A DNA stretch of 64,000 bases, from positions 1 to 64,000 of the forward strand of contig NZ_JADU01000019.1 in assembly GCF_000518545.1 (NCBI RefSeq), written 5' to 3'. Of the stretch, positions 7,524 through 16,459 are shown one piece after another. The notes under the pieces are model-generated. The model was not told the origin of the DNA. It made no database searches and was given only the letters and a program-made list of their open reading frames with translations. A program made the position numbers and the translations under genes. The stretch comes from Hallella seregens ATCC 51272. GTDB taxonomy: Bacteria > Bacteroidota > Bacteroidia > Bacteroidales > Bacteroidaceae. Each line of letters begins with the position of its first letter. The first letter of the stretch is position 1.

Positions 7524-8297
7524 CTACGGGCACCGTCGTCTGAACTCGCCGCACACCAGTGCCGTGGCGATGGCCACGTTCAGGCTGTCGGCCGTTTCGC
7601 GGGTGGGCGGGTAGTTGGGAATGAGCAGTCGGCGCGTCACCAGCTGGCGCACGGCCGGGGAAATGCCGTTGCCCTCGTTGCCCATCACGATGAGGCCCGT
7701 GGGCGAGAGCGGCTCGCGGTAGATGTCGGCGCCGTCGAGCAGCGTGCCGTAGACGGGGCAGTCGGCCGGCAGCCGGCCGATGAACGCCGGCAGATCGGTG
7801 TAGCAAAGCTCCACGCGGGCTATGCTGCCCATCGTGGCCTGCACCGCCTTGGGGTTGTAAGCGTCGGCCGTTTCTTCCGAGCAATAGATGTGTTCGATGC
7901 CAAACCAGTCGGCCATGCGGATGATGGTGCCCAGGTTTCCGGGGTCCTGCACGCCGTCGAGGGCCAGGCAGAGCTCGTGCGTGGGTGGGCAGTCGGCCGT
8001 TTCGGCAGCGGGCTCGGGCATGGGAAACACGCCGATGACCTGCTGCGGATGTTGCAGGAACGACGCCTTGCGCAGCTCGTCCTCGGTCACGTCGCACAGC
8101 TCGGCCCCCTGCCACGCATGGGCGTCGTGGCGGTGGGCATGGAGCCACTCGGGGGTAGCGATGAGCATGTGCGGGCGGAAACGGGTCAGCAAGTCGCCCA
8201 CCACCTTGGGGCCTTCGGCCACAAAGAGGCCTTCCTGCCGGCGCGCTTTCTTGTGCTCCAGCGCGCGTACAAACTTCATCCTGGCCTTGCTGATCAT
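7524..8297 (-). CDS. SpoU/TrmH-family RNA 2'-O-methyltransferase
   Basis: The 257-residue protein has a SpoU-type substrate-binding N-terminus (FVRALEHKKARRQEGLFVAEGPKVV) and a SPOUT catalytic domain with LDGVQDPGNLGTIIRMADWFG, VMGNEGNGIS and PNYPPTRETADSLNVAIATAL. These are motifs 1 to 3 of the family, which methylates ribose of rRNA or tRNA using SAM in a knotted fold. Whether the target is 23S rRNA or tRNA cannot be told. The start at 8297 (MISKAR) is only 4 nt from a -7 element at 8302-8309, so the ATG at 8279 (MKFVRAL) is a serious alternative. The gene is divergent from tamL. Confidence 0.88.
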   Translation of the reverse strand: MISKARMKFVRALEHKKARRQEGLFVAEGPKVVGDLLTRFRPHMLIATPEWLHAHRHDAHAWQGAELCDVTEDELRKASFLQHPQQVIGVFPMPEPAAETADCPPTHELCLALDGVQDPGNLGTIIRMADWFGIEHIYCSEETADAYNPKAVQATMGSIARVELCYTDLPAFIGRLPADCPVYGTLLDGADIYREPLSPTGLIVMGNEGNGISPAVRQLVTRRLLIPNYPPTRETADSLNVAIATALVCGEFRRRCP

Positions 8298-8301
8298 GCT
8301 G

Positions 8302-8309
8302 CAAAGGTA
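8302..8309 (-). promoter_or_regulatory. -7 element for the RNA methyltransferase gene
   Basis: Leftward TACCTTTG. The transcription start would fall at or inside the annotated start codon, implying a leaderless message or use of the ATG at 8279. Confidence 0.5.
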
Positions 8310-8373
8310 AAGAATAAGTTTGGAAATAGGCGAAAAACCGGTGTTAATCTGTGCCATCTCAGATAAAAAACAC

Positions 8374-8381
8374 TATCTTTG
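8374..8381 (+). promoter_or_regulatory. -7 element for tamL
   Basis: TATCTTTG ends 20 nt before the TTG start of tamL and matches the Bacteroidales consensus TAnnTTTG. Confidence 0.55.
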
Positions 8382-8401
8382 CACGGTAAAATAAGAGATA
8401 A

Positions 8402-10630
8402 TTGAAAACGTCGCATGCTTTCTTCCTCCTGCTCGGGGCGGTTCTGCTGGCCGCGTGCAGCTCCACCAAGTTTGTGCCCGAGCGGAGTTATCTGCTTGAG
8501 AGCGTGGAGCTGAAGAACGACGACCGCCGCATAGACCTCTCGTCGCTGCTGCCCTACGTGCGCCAACAGGGTAACACCAAGTGGTTTTCCATGTTCAAGA
8601 TACCCTTGGGCACCTACGATCTTGCCGGCCGCGACACCACCAAATGGATCAACCGCACGCTGCGGAGGATAGGCGAGGAGCCCATGATCTTCGACAGTGT
8701 GCAGGCCCGCCTCTCCGTGGCCGACCTGCGCACGGCCCTGCAGAACATGGGCTACATGCACGCATCCGTGACCCTCGACACGCGCACGCGCGGCAAAAAG
8801 CTGAAAGCCATCTACCGTCTTCACCCCGGTGAGCCCTATGCCATCCGCCGCGTTGCCTACGACATTCAGGACTCGGCCATCGGCCGCGTGCTGGCCAATG
8901 ACCGTTTGCGGGCCCTCCGGCGCAAGAACTACCGCGACGAACGGCTGCAGCCCGGCGAGAGGTTCACCGCGGCCCGGCTCGACGAGGAGCGCCGACGCCT
9001 CACGGCTCTCCTCATGGATTCGGGCTACTATCGCTTCCACAAGGACTTCATCCAGTACAGCGTCGACTCGGCCGCCCACAGTAATGAGGTGGACGTGACG
9101 CTGCACCTGCTGAAATACCGCGCGTCGGGCGCACAGCCCGACACGCTCCATCCGCGCTACACCATCGGCGACATCCGCTATCTGGCCGACGGGAACAATG
9201 CCGTGCAGCTGCGCCGGCGCGTGCTCGAAAACGGCACCGCCCTGCAGCAGGGCCGGCCTTTCAGCGCGTCGGCCCTGCAAAAAACCTACAACAACTTCGG
9301 CAAGATGCAGGCCGTGAGGTACACCAACATCCGTTTCCGCGAGCGTACCGACACGGCGTTGCTCGACTGCGACATCCAGCTGAGCACCAACAAGCCCCAC
9401 TCGCTCTCGTTCCGTCCCGAGGGCACCAACACCGCGGGCGACCTCGGTGCGGCGGCCTCGCTCACCTATGAGAACCGTAATATCTTCCGCGGTTCGGAGC
9501 TGCTGAGCGTGGAGCTGCGCGGGGCTTTCGAGGCCATCACGGGGCTGGAGGGCTACCGCGACGAGGACTACGAGGAGTATAGCGTGGAAACCAAGCTGTC
9601 GTTTCCGCGCTTCATCGCCCCCTTTCTCTCCAACACCTTCCGCCGGCGAAGCAATGCCACCTCGGAGCTCTCCGTGTCGTGGGACCTGCAGAACCGGCCC
9701 GAGTTCCACCGTCGGGTCTTTTCCACGGCCTGGCGCTACCGTTGGGCCGAGCCCCATCACCACACCACCTACCGGCTCGACGTGCTCGATCTGAACTACG
9801 TCTACATGCCTTGGATCAGCGAAACCTTCAAGCACGACTACCTGGACAGCGTTTCCAACCGCAACGCCATCCTGCGCTACAACTACGAGGACCTGTTCAT
9901 CATGAAGCTGGGTTTCGGCATAACCTACAGCGACGGCACCGATGCCGTGAGGGCAAATGTGGAAACTGCAGGCAACCTGCTCCATGGCGTGGCGGGGGCC
10001 GTAGGGCTGAAACGCAATGCCAACGGACGGTACACCTTATTTAATATAGCCTTTGCGCAGTACGTAAAGTTCGATGCAGACTACACCCATCTCTTCCGCT
10101 TCGACCGCCACAACACGCTGGCCGTGCACGGAGACCTGGGCATTGCGTGGCCCTATGGCAACAGCACCATCCTGCCTTTCGAGAAGCGTTACTTCTCGGG
10201 AGGGGCCAACAGTGTGCGCGGATGGAGCGTGCGTGGGCTGGGGCCGGGCAGCTATCGCGGCACGGGCGGCCGCATCGACTTCATCAATCAGACGGGCGAC
10301 GTCAAACTTGATCTCAATGCCGAGTACCGCACCTACCTGTTCTGGAAGTTCAATGCGGCGGTGTTTGTGGATGCCGGCAACATCTGGACGCTGCGCAACT
10401 ACGCCGATCAGCCGGGCGGACAGTTCCGTTTCGACCGCTTCTACAAGCAGATAGCCGCGGCCTACGGCCTGGGCATTAGGCTTAACTTTGATTATTTTTT
10501 GATTCGTTTCGACATGGGCATGAAGGCCGTGAATCCCGCTTACGACAGCCGGCGCGAGCACTGGCCCCTGCTGCATCCGCGGCTCAGCCGCGACTTTGCC
10601 TTCCATTTTGCCGTCGGCATGCCGTTCTGA
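8402..10630 (+). CDS. tamL: TamL-type outer-membrane lipoprotein of the BamA/TamA (Omp85) family
   Basis: The 742-residue protein starts with a lipoprotein signal (MKTSHAFFLLLGAVLLAACSS; lipobox LAAC), then POTRA-like segments to about residue 360, then a C-terminal Omp85 beta-barrel. The barrel contains RYFSGGANSVRGWSVRGLGP, the conserved RGW/RGxGPG region, and ends in an aromatic residue (VGMPF). TamL is the lipidated Bacteroidetes version of TamA and works with TamB in outer-membrane assembly or lipid transport. The start must be TTG at 8402: a TAA lies immediately before it and no ATG follows before the lipobox. A -7 element sits 20 nt upstream. It is divergent from the RNA methyltransferase gene. 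Confidence 0.87.
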   Translation: MKTSHAFFLLLGAVLLAACSSTKFVPERSYLLESVELKNDDRRIDLSSLLPYVRQQGNTKWFSMFKIPLGTYDLAGRDTTKWINRTLRRIGEEPMIFDSVQARLSVADLRTALQNMGYMHASVTLDTRTRGKKLKAIYRLHPGEPYAIRRVAYDIQDSAIGRVLANDRLRALRRKNYRDERLQPGERFTAARLDEERRRLTALLMDSGYYRFHKDFIQYSVDSAAHSNEVDVTLHLLKYRASGAQPDTLHPRYTIGDIRYLADGNNAVQLRRRVLENGTALQQGRPFSASALQKTYNNFGKMQAVRYTNIRFRERTDTALLDCDIQLSTNKPHSLSFRPEGTNTAGDLGAAASLTYENRNIFRGSELLSVELRGAFEAITGLEGYRDEDYEEYSVETKLSFPRFIAPFLSNTFRRRSNATSELSVSWDLQNRPEFHRRVFSTAWRYRWAEPHHHTTYRLDVLDLNYVYMPWISETFKHDYLDSVSNRNAILRYNYEDLFIMKLGFGITYSDGTDAVRANVETAGNLLHGVAGAVGLKRNANGRYTLFNIAFAQYVKFDADYTHLFRFDRHNTLAVHGDLGIAWPYGNSTILPFEKRYFSGGANSVRGWSVRGLGPGSYRGTGGRIDFINQTGDVKLDLNAEYRTYLFWKFNAAVFVDAGNIWTLRNYADQPGGQFRFDRFYKQIAAAYGLGIRLNFDYFLIRFDMGMKAVNPAYDSRREHWPLLHPRLSRDFAFHFAVGMPF

Positions 10631-10649
10631 CGCGTCGCCACGGCAGTCC

Positions 10650-10677
10650 TTTCTTTTGCCACAAACGGCAAAAGAAA
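10650..10677. terminator. Hairpin between convergent tamL and MBL genes
   Basis: TTTCTTTTGCC (10650-10660) is perfectly inverted at 10667-10677 around a 6-nt loop. The position between two converging genes suggests a bidirectional terminator. Confidence 0.6.
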
Positions 10678-10712
10678 AGCCGCGCCGCGGCAGCAGCGAG
10701 AGGGACCGGCGG

Positions 10713-11528
10713 CTATAACAGGTGGAAAATCTCGGAGGGGGTCTTGCGTTTCAGCACGTCAAGCCGGAAGTCGGCGCCGTTTTCATTACCCGCCACGATG
10801 CCATGGGCGCGCAAAATCTGCTTCACAGTCTTCTCGGCCAGGTCGGGATGGTTGTTCTCATCGCTCAGATGGCAGAGCCAAACATGGCTTAAACCCACCG
10901 TGGCATTCTCGGCAATGGCCATGGCGCAGTCCTCGTTGCTCATGTGGCCGAGGGGGCCGCGGATGCGGTCTTTCAGGCGTTCGGGGTAGGGACCGCGGTC
11001 GAGCATCTCGCGTTCGTAGTCAGCCTCGATGACCAGATAGTTGGCACGGCCGATGAAACTCTTGATTTCGTCGGTGAGATGGCCCACGTCTGTGAGTAGC
11101 ACAAAGGTGGCGCCTTGGTGCTGAATGCAGTAGCCCACATTGTCGGAGCTGTCGTGCGGAATGGCAAAGGGCGTGATTTGGAACTCGCCCAAGTGGAAAG
11201 ACACGCCGTGTTCGATGATTTTTACTCGCTCCACAGGCACCTTGCTGCGCACGCACCAGTTCTTTTCTATGCCCACGTGAACCTTGTGAGTGGCATACAC
11301 CGGCAGCCCAAACTCCTTGCTGAGACTGCCTACTGCCCGCACGTGATCGGCGTGGTCGTGGGTGATAAGAACGTGTTTGACTCTGTCAAATGATATTCCG
11401 TAGTTTTTAAAATACTTCTTCAACGCGCGTACTCCTACGCCGGCATCAATGAGGAGACCGTCTGTCTCCGTGAACAGGAAGCTGCAATTACCACTGCTTC
11501 CACTGCCGAATGATATATATTGCAGCAT
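10713..11528 (-). CDS. MBL-fold metallo-hydrolase, YycJ/WalJ-like
   Basis: The 271-residue protein begins with the subfamily-typical FGSGSSGNCSFL and carries the metal-binding motif H57-x-H59-x-D61-H62 in ITHDHADH. Later metal ligands probably lie in HDSSDN, LTDVGHL and CHLSDENN. YycJ/WalJ-type proteins are cytoplasmic MBL enzymes with proposed exonuclease activity linked to DNA repair and cell-wall control. A substrate cannot be read from the sequence. A -7 element is centred about 20 nt upstream (11547-11554). It is convergent with tamL and divergent from the small lipoprotein gene. Confidence 0.85.
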   Translation of the reverse strand: MLQYISFGSGSSGNCSFLFTETDGLLIDAGVGVRALKKYFKNYGISFDRVKHVLITHDHADHVRAVGSLSKEFGLPVYATHKVHVGIEKNWCVRSKVPVERVKIIEHGVSFHLGEFQITPFAIPHDSSDNVGYCIQHQGATFVLLTDVGHLTDEIKSFIGRANYLVIEADYEREMLDRGPYPERLKDRIRGPLGHMSNEDCAMAIAENATVGLSHVWLCHLSDENNHPDLAEKTVKQILRAHGIVAGNENGADFRLDVLKRKTPSEIFHLL

Positions 11529-11546
11529 TTTACCTCAAATTTTCTA

Positions 11547-11554
11547 CAAAGGTA
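11547..11554 (-). promoter_or_regulatory. -7 element for the MBL gene
   Basis: Leftward TACCTTTG lies 18 nt upstream of the ATG at 11528. Confidence 0.5.
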
Positions 11555-11628
11555 TGGAAAAGCGAGGATATGGTCAAGTTTTTATGTACAAAAAAGTTTA
11601 AGGACATTTCTTCTTGTCAAAATTTGGT

Positions 11629-11636
11629 TAACTTTG
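11629..11636 (+). promoter_or_regulatory. -7 element for the small lipoprotein gene
   Basis: TAACTTTG ends 24 nt before the ATG at 11661. Confidence 0.5.
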
Positions 11637-11660
11637 CAGTGAAAGCAAAAGCGACAAGCC

Positions 11661-12137
11661 ATGAAACAGATGATTTCGACGGGTGCCGGCGCCTGGAGCA
11701 CGGTGTGCACGGTGTGGATTCTGGTGTTGGCGGTACTGCTGGCCGGCGGTTGCCGGGAGAGCAGTGAGAGCCGGCTGCGGACGGAAGTAGACTCTTTCGC
11801 CGTGGCCTATTTCAATTGGAATCTCGAGCGTGCGGCGGCGTTTGCCACCGAAGAGTCGCGTCCATGGCTGGCCTATGCCGCCTCACAGGTGCATCAAGAG
11901 GAGGTGGACCTGCTGCGCGGCATGGACGAAGGGGCCGGTTGCGAGCTGGGTGACATCAGTTATCCGGCCGACAGCATGGCCCTGGTGGAGGTGCGGGTGC
12001 GGCATTTTGTGGGCATCGACACCCTCGGCCGTCCGGGGCGGCTGGTGGAAAAGGCTGTCTACCGGTTGCCGGCGGTCTTTCGCGGGGGCAGGTGGAGGGT
12101 GCATCTTTCGGCCCTGCCTCGTGCCGAAAAAGAATGA
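11661..12137 (+). CDS. Small putative lipoprotein of unknown function
   Basis: The 158-residue product has a hydrophobic signal (VCTVWILVLAVLL) followed by the lipobox LAGGC, with the lipid-bearing cysteine at about residue 31. The mature part (SRLRTEVDSFAVAYFNWNLERAAAFATEESRPWLAYAA) looks like a small alpha+beta domain of the DUF4878/NTF2-like kind, with a beta-rich C-terminus (RWRVHLSALP). I cannot assign a function. Its stop codon directly abuts the stop codon of the converging glycosyltransferase gene, so there is no room for a separate terminator. Confidence 0.7.
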   Translation: MKQMISTGAGAWSTVCTVWILVLAVLLAGGCRESSESRLRTEVDSFAVAYFNWNLERAAAFATEESRPWLAYAASQVHQEEVDLLRGMDEGAGCELGDISYPADSMALVEVRVRHFVGIDTLGRPGRLVEKAVYRLPAVFRGGRWRVHLSALPRAEKE

Positions 12138-13025
12138 TTAGTCTTCGGCGGCAGCCATCAGACGGAGCAAATAGCCCAGTTTGTAGCATTTGAACAGCTG
12201 CAGCGAGGGCGCGTCTGACACCAGATTGCGCCGCCATCGCTGCCCCAACAAACGGTAAACAAACAGAAAAGGCCCGGCCAATCGCATGCGGCGCAGCGTT
12301 TCTGCCATTTGCAGAAGCGGGGAGAAGCCGTCCAGGTCGGCCCGAAACCGGTGCAAAGTCTCGATGCCCTCCTCCGTTTTCCGTACAAACCGGGCATTGT
12401 CTTCGTAGCGCGCGAAGCCGACGGGCGCGTCGATGTGGGCCACGCCGACCCCTGCCGTCTGCAGTTGCTTGCCCAGCAACACATCCTCATACCCATATTT
12501 GCGAAACCGTTCGTCGAGCGGATGGCGCAGCATCACGTCGCGCCGTATCAGGCTGTTGGACACCTTGAAGTCGAGATAGGGCGTGCGCCGGCGGCGTGCG
12601 GCCGTGTGGACGGGTGCCGCCGCGCGTTCGTAGCGGTGGCGCAGGTTGCCCGCAGGGCCGGGCAGCACGCGGTAGCCGCCGTAGCATGCGGCCGCATGCC
12701 GGCCGGCCTCCACCAGCTTGCGCAGATGGTTGTCGTCCACCACCACGAGGTCGGCATCGACATAGAGCAGCCATTTGCCCCGGGCCTCGCGGGCCAGGCG
12801 GTTGCGAATGGCGGCGCGCCCCGCGTTCTGCTCCTGCCGGATGTAGCGGCAGTGGGCGCGGCGACCAATGGATTCGAGGCGCGCCACCACGCCGGCATCG
12901 GTCGAGGCGTCGTCGCCCACGAGGAGTTCCCACTGCAGCCCGCCGATGGCCTCGGCCTGGCGGGCCAGCCCGGTGGCCAGCTCCGTGCAGTCGTCGTTGA
13001 ACGCAGGGATGAGGATGGAAATCAT
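12138..13025 (-). CDS. Family 2 glycosyltransferase
   Basis: The 295-residue protein begins [11 protein letters not shown] and shows the GT-A features LLVGDDASTD (nucleotide binding), QNAGRAAIRNRLA and the DxD-like VDADLVVVDD. The second half has a galactosyltransferase-like segment (SNSLIRRDVMLRHPLDERFRKYGYEDVLLG). It would transfer a sugar from an NDP-sugar on the cytoplasmic side of the membrane; the acceptor is unknown. The ATG at 13025 overlaps the uvrA stop codon in an ATGA arrangement, so translation is probably coupled to uvrA, although no functional link is expected. Confidence 0.87.
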   Translation of the reverse strand: MISILIPAFNDDCTELATGLARQAEAIGGLQWELLVGDDASTDAGVVARLESIGRRAHCRYIRQEQNAGRAAIRNRLAREARGKWLLYVDADLVVVDDNHLRKLVEAGRHAAACYGGYRVLPGPAGNLRHRYERAAAPVHTAARRRRTPYLDFKVSNSLIRRDVMLRHPLDERFRKYGYEDVLLGKQLQTAGVGVAHIDAPVGFARYEDNARFVRKTEEGIETLHRFRADLDGFSPLLQMAETLRRMRLAGPFLFVYRLLGQRWRRNLVSDAPSLQLFKCYKLGYLLRLMAAAED

Positions 13026-15859
13026 TTCAGCTCGCGTTTGAGGTATTGCCCTGTGATGCTCTGCGGGCACCGGGCCACCGTCTCGGGCGTGCCGGTGCAC
13101 ACCACGTTGCCGCCCCGGTTGCCGCCGTCGGGGCCAAGGTCGATCACCCAGTCGGCACACTTGACGACATCCATGTTGTGTTCGATGACGAGCGCCGTGT
13201 GGCCGCGCTCAATCAGGGCCTCGAAGGCCTTGAGCAGCCGGGCGATGTCGTGGAAGTGGAGGCCCGTGGTGGGCTCGTCGAAGATGAATAGGCTCGGCTC
13301 CTGCTTGTCCTGCCCGATGAAGTAGGCCAGTTTCACGCGCTGGTTCTCGCCGCCCGAGAGGGTCGAGGAGTTCTGTCCCAGCTTGATGTAGCCCAGTCCA
13401 ACGTCCTCGAGCGGCTGCAGGCGGGACACGATGGCGCGCTGCTTGTGCTTGCCAAAGAAGGCCAGGGCCTCGGAGACGGTCATGTTGAGCACGTCGCTAA
13501 TGTTCTTGCCCTCGAAGCGAACATCGAGAATATCCTGCTTGAACCGCTGTCCGTGGCAGGCCTCGCACTCCAGCGTGAGGTCGGCCATGAACTGCATTTC
13601 CACCGTGATGAAGCCCGCGCCCTTGCACTCCTCGCAGCGGCCGCCCTCGGCATTGAACGAGAAATACTGCGCCGTGAAGCCCATCTGCCGGGCCAAGGGC
13701 TGGTCGGCATAGAGCTGGCGAATGGCATCATAGGCCTTGAGATAGGTGGCGGGGTTGGAGCGTGTGCTCTTGCCGATGGGATTTTGGTCTACAAATTCCA
13801 CGTGGCGCACGCCGTCGACGTCGCCCTCGAGGGAGAGAAACTCGCCCGGTGCGTCGCACACCTCGTCGAAGCTCCGCTTGAGAGCGGGGTAGAGAATGCC
13901 CTTGACCAGACTCGACTTGCCCGAGCCCGACACGCCCGTGACCACGGTCATCACGTTGAGCGGAAACTCCACACTGATGCCGCGCAGGTTGTTCATGCGA
14001 CAGCCGTTGAGCCTGATCGAGCGGTTCCAGGGCCGTCGCGACGTGGGCACGCCGATGGTCTCGGCCCCCGTGAGATAGCGTATGGTGTAGCTTCGCGGGT
14101 GCGAAGCCAGTATCGTGTCATTGTCCGTCGTGTCGCCGCGGCGCAGGCTTTCGGGCAGGCTGCCCTCGTAGACAATCTCGCCGCCGTGGGTGCCGGCGTC
14201 GGGACCGATGTCGACAAGCCAGTCGGCCTCGCGGATAATCTCCTCGTCGTGCTCCACTACGACCACCGTGTTGCCCAGCTGCTGCAGCTTGCGCAGCACG
14301 CCGATGAGTCGCCGGGTGTCGCGGATGTGGAGGCCGATGCTCGGTTCGTCGAGGATGTAGAGGCTGCCCACGAGCGACGAACCCAGCGAGGTGGCGAGGT
14401 TGATGCGCTGGCTCTCGCCGCCCGAGAGCGTGTTGCTGCGGCGGTTGAGTGTGAGATAGCCCAGCCCCACCTCGCACAGGAATTCGAGGCGCGAGCGTAT
14501 CTCGACGAGCAGCCGCCGGGCCATCTGCCCCTCGTGCTCGGTGAGCTGCAACTGGTCGAACCACTCGCGCAGATTGGCTACGGGCATTTCCACCAGGTCG
14601 GTGATGCTGCGTCCGCCCACCTTCACCCACGTGGCCTCTTTCTTCAGCCGCGTGCCCCGGCAGTCGGGACACACGGTCTTGCCGCGGTACCGGCTCATCA
14701 TCACGCGGTATTGTATCTTGTACTGGTTCTCTTTGACCATTTGGAAGAAGGCGTCGATGCACACGCTGTCGGCCCTCCGCCCGCCATTCTTCTTCATGTC
14801 AGTGGGCAAACCGTGCCACAGCATGTCCTTTTCGCGCTGCGAGAGCTCGTAGTAAGGCTTGAAGATGGGAAAGTCGTTGAGCTGCGCCCTGCGGCAAAAC
14901 TCGTCCTGCCACATCTTCATCTTGTCGCCGTGCCAGCACTGCACGCAGCCGTCGTAGACCGAGAGCGTGGAGTTGGGAATGACGAGTTTCTCGTCAATGC
15001 CTATGACGCTGCCGAAGCCTTCGCACGTGGGACACGCGCCCAGCGGCGAGTTGAAGGAGAACATGTTGTCGTTGGGCTCCTCGAATTGAATGCCGTCGGC
15101 CTCGAACTTGGACGAGAAATCGTAGCCGATGTTCGAGGGCAGGAAGACCAGCCGGCACGCCCCGCGGCCCTCGTAGAGGGCCGTCTCGGACGAGTCGACG
15201 ACGCGGGCGATGGCGTCTTTCTCGTGCGACACGCTCATGCGGTCTATCACCAGGTAGAGCCCTTGGGCCGACAGCGTCTGGCCCATCACGTCCTCGATGC
15301 GCACCACCTCGCCGTCCAGCATGATGCGGCTGAAGCCTTCCTGCAGGTACATCTCCAGTTGCTGTTCCGTCGAGCGGCCGTCGGCCACGACGAGCGGAGC
15401 CAGAATCATGAACCGGGTTCCGTCGGAATACTGGAGCACTTGTTGCAGTATATCCTCCGTGGAGTGCTTCTTCACCTCCTGCCCCGACACGGGCGAGAAC
15501 GTGCGGCCGATGCGTGCATAGAGCAGCCGCAGGTACTCGTAAATCTCGGTCGACGTGCCCACCGTCGATCTTGGGTTGCGTGCTATCACCTTCTGCTCGA
15601 TGGCAATGGCCGGCGGCAGCCCCTTGATGAAGTCGCACTCGGGCTTGCTCATGCGGCCCAGGAACTGCCGGGCATAGCTCGACAGGCTCTCCACGTAGCG
15701 CCGCTGGCCCTCGGCATAGAGCGTGTCGAACGCCAGCGACGACTTGCCCGAGCCTGAAACGCCGGTGATGGTGACAAATCGGTTGCGGGGAATGCGCAGG
15801 CTGATGTTCTTCAGATTGTTCACCCGTGCGCCTTTAATCTCGATATAGTTTTCGTCCAT
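13022..15859 (-). CDS. uvrA: Excinuclease ABC subunit A
   Basis: UvrA of 945 residues is the damage-recognition ATPase of nucleotide excision repair and acts with UvrB and UvrC in the cytoplasm. Both ABC modules are complete: Walker A motifs GVSGSGKSS near residues 33-41 and again in the second half, and signature motifs [12 protein letters not shown] and [12 protein letters not shown]. Zinc-binding cysteine pairs are seen in [26 protein letters not shown] and CEACHGQRF. The length is normal for the family. A -7 element is at 15887-15894. A glycosyltransferase gene is coupled to its 3' end by an ATGA overlap. Confidence 0.97.
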   Translation of the reverse strand: MDENYIEIKGARVNNLKNISLRIPRNRFVTITGVSGSGKSSLAFDTLYAEGQRRYVESLSSYARQFLGRMSKPECDFIKGLPPAIAIEQKVIARNPRSTVGTSTEIYEYLRLLYARIGRTFSPVSGQEVKKHSTEDILQQVLQYSDGTRFMILAPLVVADGRSTEQQLEMYLQEGFSRIMLDGEVVRIEDVMGQTLSAQGLYLVIDRMSVSHEKDAIARVVDSSETALYEGRGACRLVFLPSNIGYDFSSKFEADGIQFEEPNDNMFSFNSPLGACPTCEGFGSVIGIDEKLVIPNSTLSVYDGCVQCWHGDKMKMWQDEFCRRAQLNDFPIFKPYYELSQREKDMLWHGLPTDMKKNGGRRADSVCIDAFFQMVKENQYKIQYRVMMSRYRGKTVCPDCRGTRLKKEATWVKVGGRSITDLVEMPVANLREWFDQLQLTEHEGQMARRLLVEIRSRLEFLCEVGLGYLTLNRRSNTLSGGESQRINLATSLGSSLVGSLYILDEPSIGLHIRDTRRLIGVLRKLQQLGNTVVVVEHDEEIIREADWLVDIGPDAGTHGGEIVYEGSLPESLRRGDTTDNDTILASHPRSYTIRYLTGAETIGVPTSRRPWNRSIRLNGCRMNNLRGISVEFPLNVMTVVTGVSGSGKSSLVKGILYPALKRSFDEVCDAPGEFLSLEGDVDGVRHVEFVDQNPIGKSTRSNPATYLKAYDAIRQLYADQPLARQMGFTAQYFSFNAEGGRCEECKGAGFITVEMQFMADLTLECEACHGQRFKQDILDVRFEGKNISDVLNMTVSEALAFFGKHKQRAIVSRLQPLEDVGLGYIKLGQNSSTLSGGENQRVKLAYFIGQDKQEPSLFIFDEPTTGLHFHDIARLLKAFEALIERGHTALVIEHNMDVVKCADWVIDLGPDGGNRGGNVVCTGTPETVARCPQSITGQYLKRELK

Positions 15860-15886
15860 AATTGCGAAGCCTGTGGTTTATTCTTG

Positions 15887-15894
15887 CAAAATTA
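15887..15894 (-). promoter_or_regulatory. -7 element for uvrA
   Basis: Leftward TAATTTTG lies 27 nt upstream of the uvrA ATG at 15859. Confidence 0.5.
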
Positions 15895-16012
15895 CGAAGA
15901 ATTCTTGGAAAAACTGTCGCGGCGGGCGGTGAACGTTTGTGCCAAACATGCGTGCCGGCCTCCGTGCCGGCCCCTTACTTCTCACAGATGGCACAGATTT
16001 CACAGATGCTTC

Positions 16013-16107
16013 GCGTAGAATTTTCTCACAGATTCCACAGATTTCACAGATGCTGCGCGGGGATTGGCATCTGTGAAATCTGTGGAATCTGTGAGAAAAT
16101 TCTACGC
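16013..16107. repeat. 41-bp perfect inverted repeat built from CACAGAT units
   Basis: Arm 16013-16053 is the exact reverse complement of 16067-16107, with a 13-nt loop. Each arm runs from GCGTAGAATTTTCTCACAGA through further CACAGAT repeats. More such units flank it on both sides (about 15981-16008 and 16113-16140). It lies in the 600-nt gene-free gap between divergent uvrA and the DPP-IV gene. RNA from either strand would fold into a very strong hairpin. Confidence 0.9.
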
Positions 16108-16190
16108 ACGCCAGCTGTGAAACTTGTGTAATCTGTGAGAAAAGCCTTGCGAAACGTCCGTGAGCACCGTGCGGCCCGTGGCAAATAGCG

Positions 16191-16260
16191 GCGCAACGGC
16201 CGTGCGATTACGCCGTTATCGCGCGGCCAAAACGGTGAAAACGCGATGCGATTGCACCGT
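16191..16260. repeat. Degenerate copies of the GCGATTNCGCCGT repeat family
   Basis: GCGATTACGCCGT at 16204-16216 follows GCGCAACGGCCGT at 16191-16203, and GCGATTGCACCGT lies at 16248-16260. These match the unit of the ordered 22-bp tandem array at 62155-62230. The rest of 16108-16400 holds no gene. Confidence 0.6.
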
Positions 16261-16400
16261 GGACGCAACGCCATTGCGCCGCAGACGCCGGCCGACCCGT
16301 GGGCGACCGCCGACGGAACCACGGTTGCCGCCGCCCCATAAATCTGCCGCCCACGCACCGATTATTCTGCCGAAGCCTTGGCGTGTTAAGCATTTTTGGC

Positions 16401-16408
16401 TAACTTTG
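16401..16408 (+). promoter_or_regulatory. -7 element for the DPP-IV gene
   Basis: TAACTTTG ends 51 nt before the ATG at 16460. Confidence 0.5.
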
Positions 16409-16459
16409 CAGCAGGTGCGGGGCACGACGGCCCCGTGCACAACCGATATACGCTCACCC

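Noticed and set aside
8294-9985. 563-codon open frame on the minus strand
   Set aside because: It is antisense to tamL and shows only low-complexity composition.
12138-13160. Longer form of the glycosyltransferase starting at 13160
   Set aside because: The extra 45 residues lie inside the uvrA 3' end, are Arg/Pro-rich and lack similarity; the ATG at 13025 gives the standard family start.
13445-15757. 770-codon open frame on the plus strand
   Set aside because: It is antisense to uvrA, which is complete with all motifs. The translation is rich in Ala, Val, His and Arg, without any recognisable family.
15981-16140. Possible CRISPR array from repeated CACAGAT units
   Set aside because: Units are short and unevenly spaced, there are no unique spacers of constant length, no cas gene is nearby, and the main structure is one large inverted repeat.
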